Shown piece by piece: positions 1-27,300 of a stretch of 64,000 bases of DNA; the first letter of the stretch is position 1; every line of letters begins with the position of its first letter. The stretch covers positions 4,268,079 through 4,332,078 of the forward strand of contig OZ038323.1 of NCBI GenBank assembly GCA_964035795.1. The letters are read 5' to 3'. Both the position numbers and the translations under genes were made by a program. The stretch comes from Pterobdella sp. o SKG-2022. Its lineage: Eukaryota; Annelida; Clitellata; Hirudinida; Piscicolidae. Below the pieces are notes generated by a model that saw only the letters and a list, made by a program, of their open reading frames with translations, was not told the origin of the DNA and made no database searches.

Positions 1-3000
1 TGTCGTTGTGTCCTTTTATCAACGCAGTGTTGTGTGTTTTGAGCTGTTGTTTTTAGTTGCTTTGCAATGTTGATTCACGATTTTTTTTTGTTGTTTTTCT
101 AGAAAGGGTTTAGTGTGTTTCATTATTTTAAGTAGAATATTATCAATCATTTATAGTTTCAATTAAAAACTAAATTTGCAGTTTATGAAGAAATTAAATA
201 TAACCATGTATTGATTGCAGATAAAATTTTTAATATCGGAAAGATTGAGGTTTATCGAAGAGTTCAGATCAAGATAACATTTTTGATAAGTTCAATCTTA
301 TTAAAATTCAACTTTTAACCAAATATCTTTTAAAAAAAATTAAATCCAAAAAAACACTTTTTAAAAGCAGACTTATTCAAACGAACAGTTAAAACTGACA
401 ATAAATTTCAGCTCTTTCTTCAGCAGTTTTTAAAAGCAGCGACACGAGTCTTTTAATATTGTTTCATCGAACGTATATATGTTTCCCTGTTTGTCTATAT
501 ACTCGTACATATATGTTTGTCTATATAGTTTTCTCTATCGAGCGGGTTTGTGTGTGTATGTTCCTATTGTTTAAGACAAGTTTTTTTGTGTTCAAAATTT
601 TAACAACACAGACAAAAATTTAGAATTTTTGAGCACTTCTAATAAAAATTTGTCGAGCCTTTTTATCTTCGCGTAAAACTTCTTATTGCAGAAAACAATT
701 TGAACATTTAATCTTATTTAAAGGAACCTTTTACGTCATGATAATACCCATTCAAACTGAACAAAAACACACATGACAAAGTAAAAACGTTAGTGACAGA
801 GAATAAATTTGGTAACTAAAGGTATAAAATAGATTTAAAAGACTAAAATAAAACAAAGGCAGATAGCGCTCTAAATATATGTAATTTGCTTGTTCAAGCG
901 ATCCAGCTGGCTTCGGCACGTTCTAGAGAAGATTATTCTCCTTTAGCCTAACATGTGGTGGCCATGATGACTATAGAGAAGAAAAGAAGGAAAAGAAAAA
1001 AAAAGAGGAAGAGAAGAAAGAAGATAAGGAGGAGGAGGAGGAGGAGGAGGAGAAGGAGGAGGAGGAGGAGAAGAAGAAAAAGGAGGAAGAAGAAAATGAT
1101 AAAAAGGATAGAAAAGCAAAAAAAAATTAAGCCTGAGGTTCAAAAGTGAAGCAGAAAAAAACGCAAAGTAAATTTTAAACTGTGAACAAAAAAGTATCTA
1201 AACTGTTGCGACGATGATGAAACTGAAACCTTGAGTTATCATTTAAAAAACTGAAAACCTCATGTAAAACAACAATATTTTAAAATATTGGCAACTATCA
1301 AGTTTCCTAGTTATTTCTCAACAAAAAACTGAACACATCATATTAAAAAGTTATTTTTTCTTTTTCATTTAAGGTTTTTAAATCATTTAAAATGAATTAT
1401 TAAACACTTGAATGTTCTTTCCATCTACTTTTAAAAAGTTATTAAATTTTATGAATTTAAAAATGTACATAAAGTTTAAATTATTTAAATTTTTTGTGTT
1501 TTTCATTTCATTATTTTTTTCTACTCTTCGACAATAAGTTTGACTTAGCACAAACTGCTGCTGGTATAATTTTGTATTTTTATGAATGAATAAACAAAAA
1601 TGTCCACTCTTTATATACTAATAAAAAATCAAAAACATCAAAGCATTCTAGTCCGTAAATTCATTTCTGCAAAAAATTCGTGGATGTTCGAAAAACGTTT
1701 AAAGAAAATAAAAATGACGAGACTGCGCAAAATCATAGACCATTGCAAGAATTGCTTCAGCTTTTATTGAAAAATTCTTTTATGTCTCTTTTATTCTATT
1801 TTTTGTTTAAATTGGTTGGTTATTGGGGTATGAAAGAAGAGAATTTTTTTTTGTTTATTCAGTCTTATTATCTCACAAACGATTCTACAAACGATCTTGG
1901 TAGAAGGGATGTATTCAAAACACAAAACATTTTTAACAAAGACTAGAAACAATGCTAACAACATGTCATAATAACATATAGTAATAATGAAACAAAAATA
2001 ACTTAGCTTCACTCAACTTAGCTTAACATACTTTAACTTAGCTTTACTCAATGTATTAACCAAAGGCGAACATTAACTCGAAATTTACTAAGCCATATAG
2101 ATAAAAAACTATTAAAAACTAACTAACCAATAGAGTTATGTGACCCTTGTCTGCTCTAAGAAATTTTACTTCTCAAAGGATTCTCATTCTCAATCAATTC
2201 TACAAAACCATTTTTTTGATTAAAACTTCTCTATAATCTATTTTATTCAACAATTACAACAGAATCTTTGCAAATATTTCGAAAACTCTGTAGTGAAATA
2301 ATGCGAAAAAAGCTATATCCTAACATTCCTTAAACCCAATAGCAGAACCTCTTATTAGATATTCTATACATGGCCCCATTTCAGATAAAAAATTCAGAAA
2401 ATTCGAATGGTGCAATTGAAAAAATTTTTGTGTCGCAACTCAAAATTCCCAGGTTCAAATTCTTGACTAGCCTTCACCACTCTACCCTAGCTTTTATTAG
2501 ATTTACTTTAATAATTTTAATAAAATTTACAAAATAAACGGTAAAAGCTTCACAACGAGTTTCTAAAGAACTCAAAAAGCAAAGTATAAGATCTTTAAAA
2601 ATTAATATGATTGATTGCTCATGTACCACAAAAGCTTATTTGCCTGGCCATGCATACAGACAATGCTATTCGGTTTGTGTTACTTTGTCTATGTTATTCA
2701 AATAAAATATATTTAATTAAATTTGAAATATTTTGCAAAAATACTTTTCATATATTTTTTTTTCTAGTAATTTTTCAGCATGTAAACTTTCATCGATGGT
2801 CTTTTTTCTATACTTTTTATTTTATTATCTCCATTATTTTTATTTAAACCCATATAATTCCACTATCAACATCACTAATGTTATTATATAATCAATATCT
2901 AGACTCATATCGCAATAATTTTTTCTAACAGTGTCACAATATCACTGTATTATTATCCTTTTACAACCAGCTCAGGTAACAAAGACGGATTTTGATACGA

Positions 3001-5579
3001 GGGTAGCCTAGTTTTCAATCAATCATTCTCATAAATTTTTTAATGAACGTTTTTATCTATCTCTTGATGATGTCATAATCTATTGTCACAAAGTTATTTA
3101 TTAGTTCTACACCATAAGCGTAATTAATTGCGTAATATTTGTTTTATGTTTTCTTATCCTTACTTTCATTCCTACTATCTCGGTTTTTTAATTTAATTAA
3201 ATTTTTTTTGGTTATTTTTTCATTTTATTTTTTTTAAGAAGTTTCAATTTTTTTTGTTTAAATTTTATGTGGTTTTTATTTTGAGTTTTTTGAAATTATA
3301 TATATATTTTTTAAATAAATGCTTTTATTACGTTAAATATCCGGAAGCAGTCATGATTTATAATAGTTAAAAAAATATTTTCTTAATTTAATTTTCTTTG
3401 ATGTTACTTGCAGAATTTTATGACTATAATTCAATAATTTATTCATAAAAATGATTCTCAGTTATTTTTATCGTTGAAATTTTGGGTTATTTTTTGAAGC
3501 TAATTCAATTTTTGAATGCTGTGTGTGCAAGTTGTTTTATGCTTTTGGAAGTGGGGGTTTCGACTATGTAACAAAGTAAGATATACAACGCAGCTTCGTT
3601 CCCGAGTTGAAACGTAATTTAAAATTGTTTTATTATCATGCAAAATTTATGTTTATTGCAAAATAAATAAAATTCAAAAACAATTTCACAAAAAAAGTAA
3701 AAATTGCTGTCTAAGTCATTTATTTTACTTCATAGTTATATTTATTTTAAACTCTCTTACGGCAAAGTAGGCATTACGTTGTGTAAATCTCGTAGTAATA
3801 ACAACACTCAAACATACGATGAATGAAAATAAGAACCCAACCTCCGATAAAGCATATGGAACGGTTGTTACAGCGATAAAAGAGTAAACAAAAACTTCAA
3901 TTTTTTAAAAATATTACCTTCATCTCATCCTTCACCATTATGCTCCCTTTGTCTCCTTTAAATTCACAATACATTTCATCTTTTAACTGCAAAACCAGTC
4001 CTACACAACTTGAGTCCAAGAGCCTGTAGAGGGACCCAGTGGAAGCAAGTGTGTTTGTAAGAAAGTGGTTTAAAATTTATGAAGAAAAAAAGTTTATAAC
4101 AAAAATTTTGCCGTAGTTCAATTTTTACCTTTTTTTGCATCAACTTATTTGTATATTCAATGTAAATTATTAATTTACATTAGTATATGAAGTTATGTAT
4201 AAGTTATATGTTTGGCAAATATTTATCTCTGTAATATAATATAACGCAAAGTGCTGGCCAAATTTATAAAACGCATGTACTTCTAGGATATTTTTTAAAT
4301 GAAAAATAAATGAATCAGAAAGCTTTTTTCACAATAAAAGCTCCAAAGTAGGTTTTTGAACCAATTAAGCTTGAATCACCACAAAAAAAATTTTAAAAAG
4401 AAGTATCTATTATTTATAAAGTCTCAAACACTTGGAAAGATATAAGTATTTAAAAGTTTTTTCAAATCTGTTTCAACAAATATGAACTTTAAAAAATTCA
4501 TTCAAAACAGATTATTTCTCTCGATAGTCGAACCTTATCATAATGCTTTATTAGTTATCGGAATTTAAAAACTAGATGCATAAAAAGGAGTAGGTTCAAA
4601 AGATGATCCATGCATTTGGGTCTCTTTTTGTCGTTTTTATTCTCTTTTTAGACTCATCATTATTTTATTCGCTTTTGGAAACGTCATAATGATGAGAAAA
4701 AGAGTTTATTTCCAATAAAAAATCTGATAATATAGAAAAAAATAAATAATAAAATAAAATAATCATAAAAAAATAAAAATAATATCAACCGTGATATTTT
4801 TTATCGCTTCTGTGTGTAATATTCTTATGATAATAACAACAATAATAATACCATACCACCAAGACTGCAAAAGACTTGGAACAAATTGAAAATACCTTGA
4901 GTACATAAAATGGACTTATTTTTTTGAAAACCCTTCAAAAGCATCTTTTTGAATGCAGATGTATTGCTAAGAGTGATTCTAATCAACTTTTCCGCGGAGA
5001 AACAATTACAGCGCACCTGTTGATTCTATGAAAAATTTTTCCAAAATAGAAAACAAGAAGATAATAAAAATAAGCGTTGATGATATATATTTTATAGAAA
5101 AATGAATATTTATTAGCTCATGAATATTCATGAAGCTTTAGGTCTTGTCGAAGTTGGTAAAAACGTCAAAAGCTCATAAAACTGAATATCTACGAAAAGC
5201 CTGGTTGTAAATAGGACAAGTATGCCTCAATATAAATGAATAAATAAATTAACTATGAAATAATTATGTAACAAAAAGGTCATAAACATTGAAATTTATT
5301 ATGCTAGGTTCTTTATATAGAAGTGGCACACAGCTCTAACTTAGATTTAAATTCTTTGTACGGCTTTTGAATAGCTGTCAAGTATTCAATACACTGTTAA
5401 ACGTAATTGGCTTGGTTCACCATTCACGAACAAAGTCGTTCAAACAATCAGTTATAATTTCTTGCTGTTATTTTATGCATTATTAAACATCAAATGACAT
5501 AGTGGCAATTGTTAGAAGTTATTTTAGCAGTATTTAAAACTTTAGCATGTTTTGTTGTTGAACTTAGATTTGGACTAGC
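1..5579. other. AT-rich region without a supportable gene
   Basis: No stretch shows codon-like composition together with plausible splice sites or a recognisable protein family. It holds a purine-rich GGA/GAA low-complexity tract near 0.96-1.1 kb, several poly-T and poly-A runs, and scattered short open frames that begin at non-ATG codons or consist of membrane-like low-complexity residues. It may be intergenic or a long intron of a gene starting to the left. Confidence 0.5.
959..1106. repeat. purine-rich GGA/GAA low-complexity tract
   Basis: A run of A and G only, dominated by GGA and GAA triplets with its purest core at about 1025-1075. It is open in frame on both strands (Arg/Lys-rich one way, Pro/Ser/Leu-rich the other), which is expected of a simple repeat, not of a coding exon. 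Confidence 0.85.
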
Positions 5580-17296
<11,717 letters not shown>

Positions 17297-18135
17297 CAAC
17301 AGTGACGATATATTTTTTTGTACTTAACATTGAAGACCTTGGTGGTGTCAAGAGAGACTTCTGAACTATTTTTGCATAATTTTTGACATAATATTTTGAG
17401 GGTTAAAAAGCGAGGTGTATTTGAAATTGTGATATTAACAAGTTTCAAACTGTTCAATTTTCAAAGATTTTGAAGAGTTTATAATATTTTTGTATTTGAG
17501 CTTTTTTAATGTATATGGTTTAATAGTAACTCTTGCTTTTAACATTTTCTTGTGTACTTAATTATTTAAGAACTTAACCAAATGACACGCTTTTCTCTTA
17601 CTAACCAAATAACATCATGTTAAATAAAATTTGTTTTATCACTGAACTCAAACGAACTATATTTAATTTAACTTTTTTCCATTAATTTCATCCAAAACTG
17701 CATGAGTTTCTAACGAATATAAAATTTTTTGTCAATCAAAGCTTAAAACAAATGACTAAAGTAAAATATTGAAAACGACAATTAAATACTTAGTTAAAAA
17801 ATCATTTATTTACATATTTTCTATAACATTGAAACTTGACATTTTTTAAGTGGAAAAGATGTATTCCGTATTACTCTTGTATTTTGAACTAAAAATTGCA
17901 ACCAATCATACTTTGCTAAATATTTCAGAGCGCAATAATGCTTTAAAAAATATATAGAAATATGAACGACCTATCTATAAACGACCTATACATATACGAC
18001 CTACTATATAAGTAGAAAACTTATGCGAAAAGCTAGTTTAAATATGCGAGTCATAGTTGATTTCATTGATGGATTAACTGGAGAAAGAGTTTATAGTTCA
18101 GAAAATGGTTGTTCATTAAGCATAATTATTTTGCG
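17297..18135. other. intergenic spacer with 3' end of OXR1-like gene
   Basis: Holds the probable 3' UTR of the upstream gene (AATAAA at about 17.62 kb) and the 5' flank of the LRR-Ig gene. Near 17.96-18.01 kb a short motif (ACGACCTAT and variants) occurs three times within about 45 bp. Nothing else is recognisable. Confidence 0.5.
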
Positions 18136-21100
18136 ATGGTTTTTCAAATGAAATTTTTCATATTTTTTATCCTTTTATGTTCAAAGTTGATCTATTGCTC
18201 TACTGAATCAAATCCCCAAAATGGCTATTTAATGAAATGTCAGAAAAATTCAGCAGCCACCAATGATAACAGTTTGATATTACTTATTGAAAAAAGTTCA
18301 TATACTAAAAAATGTTTTGAAACTTTTGACAAACAGTCTAATAAAGTTGTAAAAGTTGATTTATCAAACTGCACCATAGGAAACTTCAGTCTGCGGTCAT
18401 TAAAAGACTCTTTATGTCGTTCTAAAGCAAACTTGTGTAATAACTCTTTTGAATTCTTAGAAACCTTAAACATCTCATCAAATTTTTTAACTTCATTAAG
18501 TTTTGATTTACCTTTACCTCATCTCAAGGTTTTAGATTTGAGTAATAATTTTCTGCCAGAGTTGCCTTTGAATTTGTTTGAACAGAGTACAAATCTAGAA
18601 TACCTTGATTTTAGTGGAAATTATCTTGAATATTTAAACAAAAAAGCGTTCGAATATGTACAAAATGTACAATCTTTATTGATAAACAATCAAAAGAACC
18701 TAGTTAAAATACATCACAACACATTCGACGACTTAGTCAAACTTCGTCGTTTGTCGATGAACAGTTGCACAAATCTTCAAGAAATACCTCAAGATATTTT
18801 TAAAAACACAAAAAATCTGCAATTCTTAGATCTACAACACAATTCCTTGTCAAACTTGAGATTTTTAACACACTTGAACACAAATGACCTTCAGTTACTT
18901 CTTGAAGGCAACAACTTCAATTGTGGTTGCAACGATTTAACTAACATCGAAAAACTAGAAAATCAAAAAAACATACAAAGATTTACTTGCTTGAATCTAA
19001 AGGTATTACAAAACGAAAGAGTTTCAATCAAAAATATTATTAAGAATCTAACATTTCAGTGTTTTTACAGTTTTGAAAATTCTCGCAAGACCTTTGAAAC
19101 TACTCTTAAAATTAACTTTCCAGGTTCAATTTCTTGCGGTATCAATCCATATCTCTTCATAGCCCACAAACATTTTATTTTTAAGGATACTTCAAAAACT
19201 TCCAATACAAGTCGAGCTGATGGTAATAGTACTTATATACTAGGACGAGTGACTTGGTATATTAAAAGAACCAAGATGAAACTAACCAGAGAAATAGTAT
19301 TAAAAAACAAAGATGCAATAGAAACCAATGAGAAACATAAAGATACGACAGATTCAAGGGTGAAACTTGATAATAGCATCGCTGAAACTAACATCACTAT
19401 CTTAAGTGACGGCAATTTGTACATACCTTCTGTAAAAGCGATTAACACCGGTACTTATCACTGTGATTTTGAAATACTTTCAATAAACCATCCACCTTTT
19501 TATGTCACCCCAAAAGATCACACAGAAAAAATACATAATCAACCGGAGATCAAAACTCGAACTAACAACAACCCAACACAACAAGACATCTATATAACTT
19601 ACCCCTATTTGAACACGCTCATGGGATTAAGAAAAAACACATCAGAAATTAAAGTGCTTTTAGACTACTCTGCTCTTCATAGGGCTGTTTATGAAAGTAT
19701 CTGTGTTGGAATTATAACTGTTGCTTTTATTTTTGTCATCTCTGTTATAGTCGGAGCCTCAAGGTAATAAAAATGCATTAAACTATATTTTATATAGACA
19801 TCATGTGTATTTTTTATAGTAATTTCTTTCACATTTAATCTTTCTGTAGGTTTTGCGTGCTTGGGTATTTTAATTGTTCGTGATTATATTGTTTCTTAAT
19901 TTAATAAATAAAAAAATAATCAACATCAAATAGAGTAACATTTTCAAGTGTGTTACAACTAGCTGTAACATAAAGATAAAAAAGTAACATTGAAAAGGTT
20001 GAATTAACTTAAAGTCATTATTTAAACGATATTCAAAAGGCTAACGTAAATTATTTTAGTTCCAAATGCCAAATAGAGCTATATAATTTTTCTCATCATT
20101 ATTATAACTGTTTAAATTTTTTAATTTAAAAGCATTTTTCCATTGAAAAACGTCATAAAAAATAGCATATTTTTGTTGTTTTTAATATTATTCTATTAAG
20201 TGTTTTTCATTTTTTTTGTTAAACTGCTCTATTATATTCTTTTTGATTTTTCTTGTTGTCATTGTTAATTTTTTTATTATGAAATTCTCATCATTATTGA
20301 TGTTGTTAACACTTTCTATTTTAATATTACTTTTCAATCATCACCACAAACACAGGTATCTATTCAACACGTGCAACAAGCGAGCCAAAGCGAAGAAGCA
20401 AGATATCGTAGAAGTCATTGAGAAACTTAATGGATACAAATGCGCCCAAGTTGACAAGTAACAGGGATTGGCGGTTCTTATTTTATTCTCGTGTTTGGCT
20501 TTTAGCTGGAGCTTCCAAAAAGCTAAATAGCATTAAAAGGGTTCTAACGGTGTAGAGTGTTATATAATTGGTTTTAGTTGATTCGCAAATAGGCTTTTAA
20601 ATTCTTCATAAATTATTGCACTTTTTATGACAAAATGTCTATATTTTTGAGATATAACGGCATTCAAACATATATAATAACTACGAATTGAAACGTTTGG
20701 ATACTAAAACTTATCAAGGTTTCAATTGATAAAATAAACTGCCGTATTTTTTGCATGGCTTTTATCACAAGTATTCTTATCAAATACATTTGTACCCATT
20801 CTGTTAGTTGTTAATCAAAAGCTCCGTTTAACTTCTTAGTCGTATGATCATGTAACCTTTGAATCGAGGTATTTAGGTGGTGATTATACCATAAGTTAAT
20901 TTATGAAAACGTATATAGAAAGACTTAACGATTATTTTTTTTTAATTTTTAAGTCATAATGCGCATATGTTGACCCCACATGTATCATCAGACTAGTTAA
21001 GAAATATTCTATGGTAAAAACTGTGTAAAATACATTTTTATACATTGTTCTAAATGGAGAAAATGTCTAAAAAAAATATATAGGTAGTTTTTTTAATCTA

Positions 21101-24100
21101 CTCATGTTTTTTTCTATTGAAAATTAGTATTAACAATATCAAAACTTCACTAGTGTAAGTTCAAGATCAAGAACAGGCGAATTAAAACAAAGTAAATTCA
21201 AAAAACGCTTTAATTAGACTCAAGAACTCTTGACGTATAAAACACGGGTTTTCGTACAACAATAAAACCGTTATAGTGAACCTTATACAGTTACGATAAT
21301 AGATTATTACTTGATAGTGTTTTAAAAGACATTATACTATTTCTAAAGTTCTTTTTTTTGAAATATTATACCTGGCTCAAGCTTAAGTTATTGGATATAA
21401 ATTAATTTGTGCAGTTTTCAAGTGGGATTATATAAATTAGTTCTATTGGCATTTTAATTTTCAGGTTAATAATTTCATAACCTATTTATGAGATATACGA
21501 ACAAACACCGTCAGAAAAGCATATTCGAAATAAAATCTCCGCGGCAGATCTTTTAACCTTTAGTTTATTATTAAGGTGCACATGAAGTAGCACACTGTGG
21601 AACGTATTCACAAGCAAAACCATACTTTTGGTCAAAAGATAGTTTACTTTATTGCTTATATTAGGCTTGAATATTGAATTATTTGCTGATAAAACATTAG
21701 AGAGTCTTTAAAGTTTTAAAACAAACTTAACCGAGCTATCATTTGATTCAATCTTTCACATTTTAAACTGCATATCAGTATTGATAGTCATCTTAACCTT
21801 AATTAGTAGAAGCGTTATATTACTGTTTTTTAGATGTAGCTATATTTTTTTCTTCATACAAGCCATAATTATTAATCTGGTTTGAATGATGTATTTTCAA
21901 TGCGATCCTACAAAAAAGCTTTTAACGCATGTTTTGTTACCAAACCTTTAACTATATCAACTTGGTTCCCAATATAAAATTCGGGAAAAAATTTATCATA
22001 AAAACATCATAAAAATAAATTTAAAATAAAGTTATAAAATACAAAAACAAAAATAAAAAATACCGTTATAAATACGCAATTATCTCTCGATAAACTTTGA
22101 AGATATTTTTAGAAAAAGCAGTAAATTATAATTCTTACCCACTTCTAATCAATTTCATAAGTTTTTCTTCATGGTAGAAAATAATCATATGTTTTGAGTT
22201 ACCTAGAGATACAGATAAGAATATTAACCTTCGTTTGATTCGCACCTTTTTTGTATTGACTTGGATGAATTGCTGAAGGAATTGAATCAAACTGAGAAGT
22301 TTTAGGCATAGTGTAAAAAATTTTAATGTGATCTGATGTTTTTTATCAATATTTCCAAATAATTAAATATATGTATATATATTTTTAGGAAAGTATATAA
22401 ATAAATTCAATTGATGAAAGAAAATTGTTGAATAATCTTCAGTTCATGAAATAAAGATTTTTTGACTTTATTTTTACTTCATTAAGCGTGAACCAAAATT
22501 TTTAGTTCCTTAATGAATTTTCGGTTTTCTTTCTTAATTCACTATTTTAAATTTATCAACTATTTTTTAGAATATTCCAACATTCTTTGTTTGATAATTA
22601 TGTTAGTTTTCAGTTTGTTGTTGAATTTATTAAAAACCAGGTCTAGTCAATAAAAAATGCATTGGATAATTGCATTATTATTAGTTGATTATTGTTAATT
22701 TATATCAATAAAATCAATATTTCCGGTCTTATCATTGAATGCATTTAACGAAAAAAACTTAAAACACATTTAATTTATATTTGAATGTTGGAAACATCTT
22801 CAATTGAAACAAATTCAAAATTCTTAAAAACCCATAAAAAATTTTAAATTCAACTTAATAAGTTATTTCATAACAAATCAACATAAAACTATGCTTATGT
22901 AAATGTATAATTAATGTTTTTCACAGATGAATCTCTTATGCAAGTAATTAAAATATTTTAGTTCTTTAAAAATCAAAAACAGTATATATTGATAAAAACA
23001 CACATTGAAAAATGAACTCATTCGTGTCTCAGAGTTTTACTGACATTTTTTTGTGTTTTATGTCAGTAACATTACTGAAAATTAAATATTAATAGGTAGC
23101 TACGAGGGTTTAAATAAAAATGAGTAGAGGTTAGACTTTGATCTTGTTAACAAAAAATTCACATCCACACTTCTAAAAATTACATTGTTATACTTCTCAT
23201 AAATTTCTACACTGTACTGATCCACGTATCATACTTTCCCACCTACCGCATCTTTCCACACATTCCATTGTTCTGCACATTACTCTTACACCGCAAATCT
23301 ACGAACACAACATTTTTCACCAGCACCCAATTCCACACTCCACTTCTCTTAACCCCATCTCACCACAGATTCCTAGCCTACAGGAACGTACAAATGGACA
23401 AATTGTTTGCCTTTACATCTGCTACCAAGGACCACCTCTTTGCATTCAGAGTTTCCAAGATTGATAAGTCGGTTATTTTTATGGTTTTTTGTGTTTATTT
23501 GGTTTCAAATGTTCCTTCGTTTGTATATAAAATTTTATTTAAGTTGTTTGGTTATTTAGTTTTTTGTATTTGAGATTAGTTGTAAATTTGAGGTTTACGT
23601 TTGTGTGATTTAACATAACAAAAAAGCGGAAAAGTAAATTTATAATCTACTTCAAGGCAATTATTGGAAAGTGAACTTTACTAATTTCCGAGCTCCGGTG
23701 CCATCTCCTTTAAGTGGAAAAAGCGCGAAAAGTATGTGTGTTTATGAGTGTTTTTGCCTGTATGTGTAGGTTCTTTTTGTTGTTTCGAATACTTTCAATT
23801 TTTGATTCAGGGGCTTAAAATGTTGTTTCCGCTTTATTCTATGAAGATTCTGCAATGGTTCTGATGATAAGCTTTTTTAGAATAAAAGTTTAGAGATTAA
23901 TAAAAATAATTATACTTTTTTTTAATAAAAAGGGTTGGTGCTAAAAATAATAATAACCGTTTCTGTTATTGTTATTGTGCATAGTTTTCCATTATTTGGT
24001 TACTTGAACATTAGCCTGATGTTAGGGCAATAAATGTTTTAATAACATGGATAATCAATAAAAAAATAGAATCGAAAAAATAATAAACTGATACAAATAA

Positions 24101-24220
24101 AAAAACTAATTATAAAAACAGAAAAAATAAAAGTAATGTTAAAATTAATAAGAAAAATAAGACAGCCGACTCTGCATAGTTGTCCTGAAATAAGGATAAC
24201 TCAAAGCTGTTCATATAGAA

Positions 24221-24316
<96 letters not shown>

Positions 24317-27300
24317 TACGTTTTATTATCATTATTTATAAGAATTTGTTTTCCATCATTCATGGCCACTATCATTACAACTGTTTGGTTCAGTTAAATT
24401 TGTTTTCATTCTAATTTCGACTATTATACAACAAATATAATAAAAATAAGAAAATAATAAAAATAATAAATAAATAAAAAAAAAGTTTCTGAAGTGAGAT
24501 AATGACGTCACTGGTTTTTAATCGCAAAAGAATTAAATGGTTGACCTTTGAGTAGTTTTAAATCCAGATTTGTTTTCTTTGGTCTTAAAACCCTTTTACG
24601 CTCATGCTTTTCATTAAAATAAAACAGAGATGTGCTGTTTATTCAGAGAAAATATTTGATCAAATTTCACAAATTAAACTTGTCCAATCATGCAAACGAG
24701 CGCAAAATGATGAAGATGAAAAGGATGGTGGGGGTGGTGAGGATGATGAGGATGGTGATAGGGATGATGATGATAAGGATGAAGAAAATGTTGGTTTTGT
24801 TTGAAAGTTTTAATAAATAACTTTGAATAAATTTTTGTATTAAAATTTCCAAAAAAATTACTCATTGAAAAAATTTCAAAAATTTTCAAATTTAAAAATA
24901 TTTTGCACTTATGAATATAATTTCAGAACACTGGTTAGTTTATTAAGATACGAAGTTTTTCGTTAAACGTTACGTTGATAAGGAAAATCTTCATATCTTG
25001 ATGAATTAACTAGTGTTCTGAAATTATATTCATTCTATTGTTCCTTTTGGAAAAAATCATTTTGCACTCAGAATTAAGTGTGGGTTAACTAATACTGAAA
25101 GTTTTCGGCAGTGGCATTGGTTATGAATAAAAAAAAAATAATTAAGAAAATAAAAAATAATAATGATGATAAATAAATTCAGTGTTTGAAACATGAAGCC
25201 ATTGTGGCTTAGACTCAAAAATTTATTCATAAAAACACGAGAGTTTGAAACCATGCATAAATAACTAAAATCATATATTGAAAAATTCAATAATCATAAT
25301 AAAAAAAAAACAAAAATCTAAATAAAAAGATTATATTCATAATTATAATGATTTATGATATTAATCAATAACACTAATAACAATGTTAATAACGGAATCT
25401 TTCATATCACTGGCATGCAGCATGAACCTTTCGAACCTGCTTAACCCTTCAGTCGCTGCATTACACCCCTGTGATAAAACTTATTTTTGTTTCCAGTAAC
25501 TTTATTATCTTTTTATTTTATTGTTAGTATAATAATATTATTAATATAGAATGTTTCTTTCATACAAGGTACTATAATTCGGTTTTATTTTGTCAGTTTA
25601 AAAATTTTTATTTTTTGACATTTTTAGCGCCATCTTTATTGCAATCTGATGATAAGATGGACTTCTTACATAGTGATTCATAGTTCAAACCAATGTAATT
25701 AATATCTCTCATTTCCATTCATAAGATGGGAATTAATTTGAATGAAATTATATCTGGGCGGTGAAGGTTATTTTCTTACGTTTTCTTAGAAAAGTCATTA
25801 TAAAATTTTTTATCTTTTTTGTATTACTAAAAATCAAATCAAGTTATTAAAATCAAATAATTTCTATTTAGAATAATCAATTTTCTTTTCATAATCATAT
25901 TTAGTTTGCACCGAAAAGCTTCTTTTTTGGTTTCTGAATACTTACAGGCGTTTTATTTAAATAATTAGGCTCTGAGATTTTTCAATTTCATTTGCATATT
26001 TATTTTTGAATAACTCAATTTAAAAGTTAATAAGGATCACAACGATAATTAAGATATATAGGTATAACAATAAAAGTAGCAAACTTTTTCATGCAAAGCT
26101 CAAGGTTCAAAACCATCAAAGATTTCCATGTTTATATAAAATAAAGAGAAGAATAACTATTGAAAATGATTAGAGCAATAAAAAAAATTAATTAATCACA
26201 TAAATAATGATAATAATCATCACAACCAATAAAATAAAATAATCGCCACATAATAATCATAATAAAACACGTAAAACACATTTGAGAACTTCATTTAAAT
26301 CGATGAAAATTCAGAATAGAATGCTCAAGTGATGCTGTTTATTCTAGCAAATTGCTTCTTAAACAAACACTAGGAAAAGGTTTAAATTCTTAAATTCTTT
26401 TTTTCACCCTTTCTATAAGATTTCCATTTGATTTATTGCAGTTTTCCATTTTGATTCTTGAATTATTTTTTATTTTGATGTTTAATCAAAATTTTTTTAT
26501 ATTATTGATTTTTTAAATATAATTAATCTAATTAATATTTAAGATAAACTAAATATTTGATCAAGTTGGTAATGTGAGTTCAATTTACGAGAAGCTTCGT
26601 GTTATTACTCAGTTAACAAGAGTCTTTTATTCAAATCGTTTTATTGAATATTTTTTTCTGAAGGATTATTTTTATGAAATATTAAATAAAAACTATAACT
26701 TTTGAAAATTAATTCATTTAAAATATTTCCTCAATTGTCCATCACAATTAGAATTACATTATATTCATTTTTTTCTATATTTCATATAGATGCTAGCACA
26801 TCTATTCCCGCATACAAGTATGGCAATATTTACATAAAAACGATAAAATATGCCTACAAATGAAATCACTAACAATAAACACATACAACTAACTACATAC
26901 CATTATGCACCACAAACACAACAATATTAAATCGGAAAATACTACCCACAATGGAATTATGCAGAACTACATCAGTAAAACCGTCAACTAAGACACCATG
27001 ATAACTAGAAATATTACACCATAAAACAAACAGCTAAACATACTTTTCGTTTCTTTTTTTGCGGCAAAACTTTACTATAGTTTACTACTAATTGGTATTA
27101 ATTTCATTCTCGATCGGTTTCTCAATTTTTATGTACTCTAGCACCACTTGAAATTGGCGCCAATGAGATTATTTATTTTTTTCTACAGTGTGCATACTTC
27201 TACAATATACACTTTTATATGTCTTTTTGTAATATTGAATGTGTCTGCATATAATGCTATTCAACCCACCTAGTACTAAAATGGCGTAAGGTATATGACA

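Noticed and set aside
955..1149. Arg/Lys-rich small protein or its Pro/Ser-rich antisense
   Set aside because: Product of a GGA/GAA simple repeat, open on both strands; no splice or start context.
1680..1946. 88-codon open frame
   Set aside because: Begins at GTG without a suitable ATG; membrane-like low-complexity composition typical of AT-rich non-coding DNA; no family resemblance.
23268..23573. Independent 101-codon gene
   Set aside because: Only 23369-23467 is coding, as an internal exon of the LRR-Ig gene; both ends of the frame run into intron.
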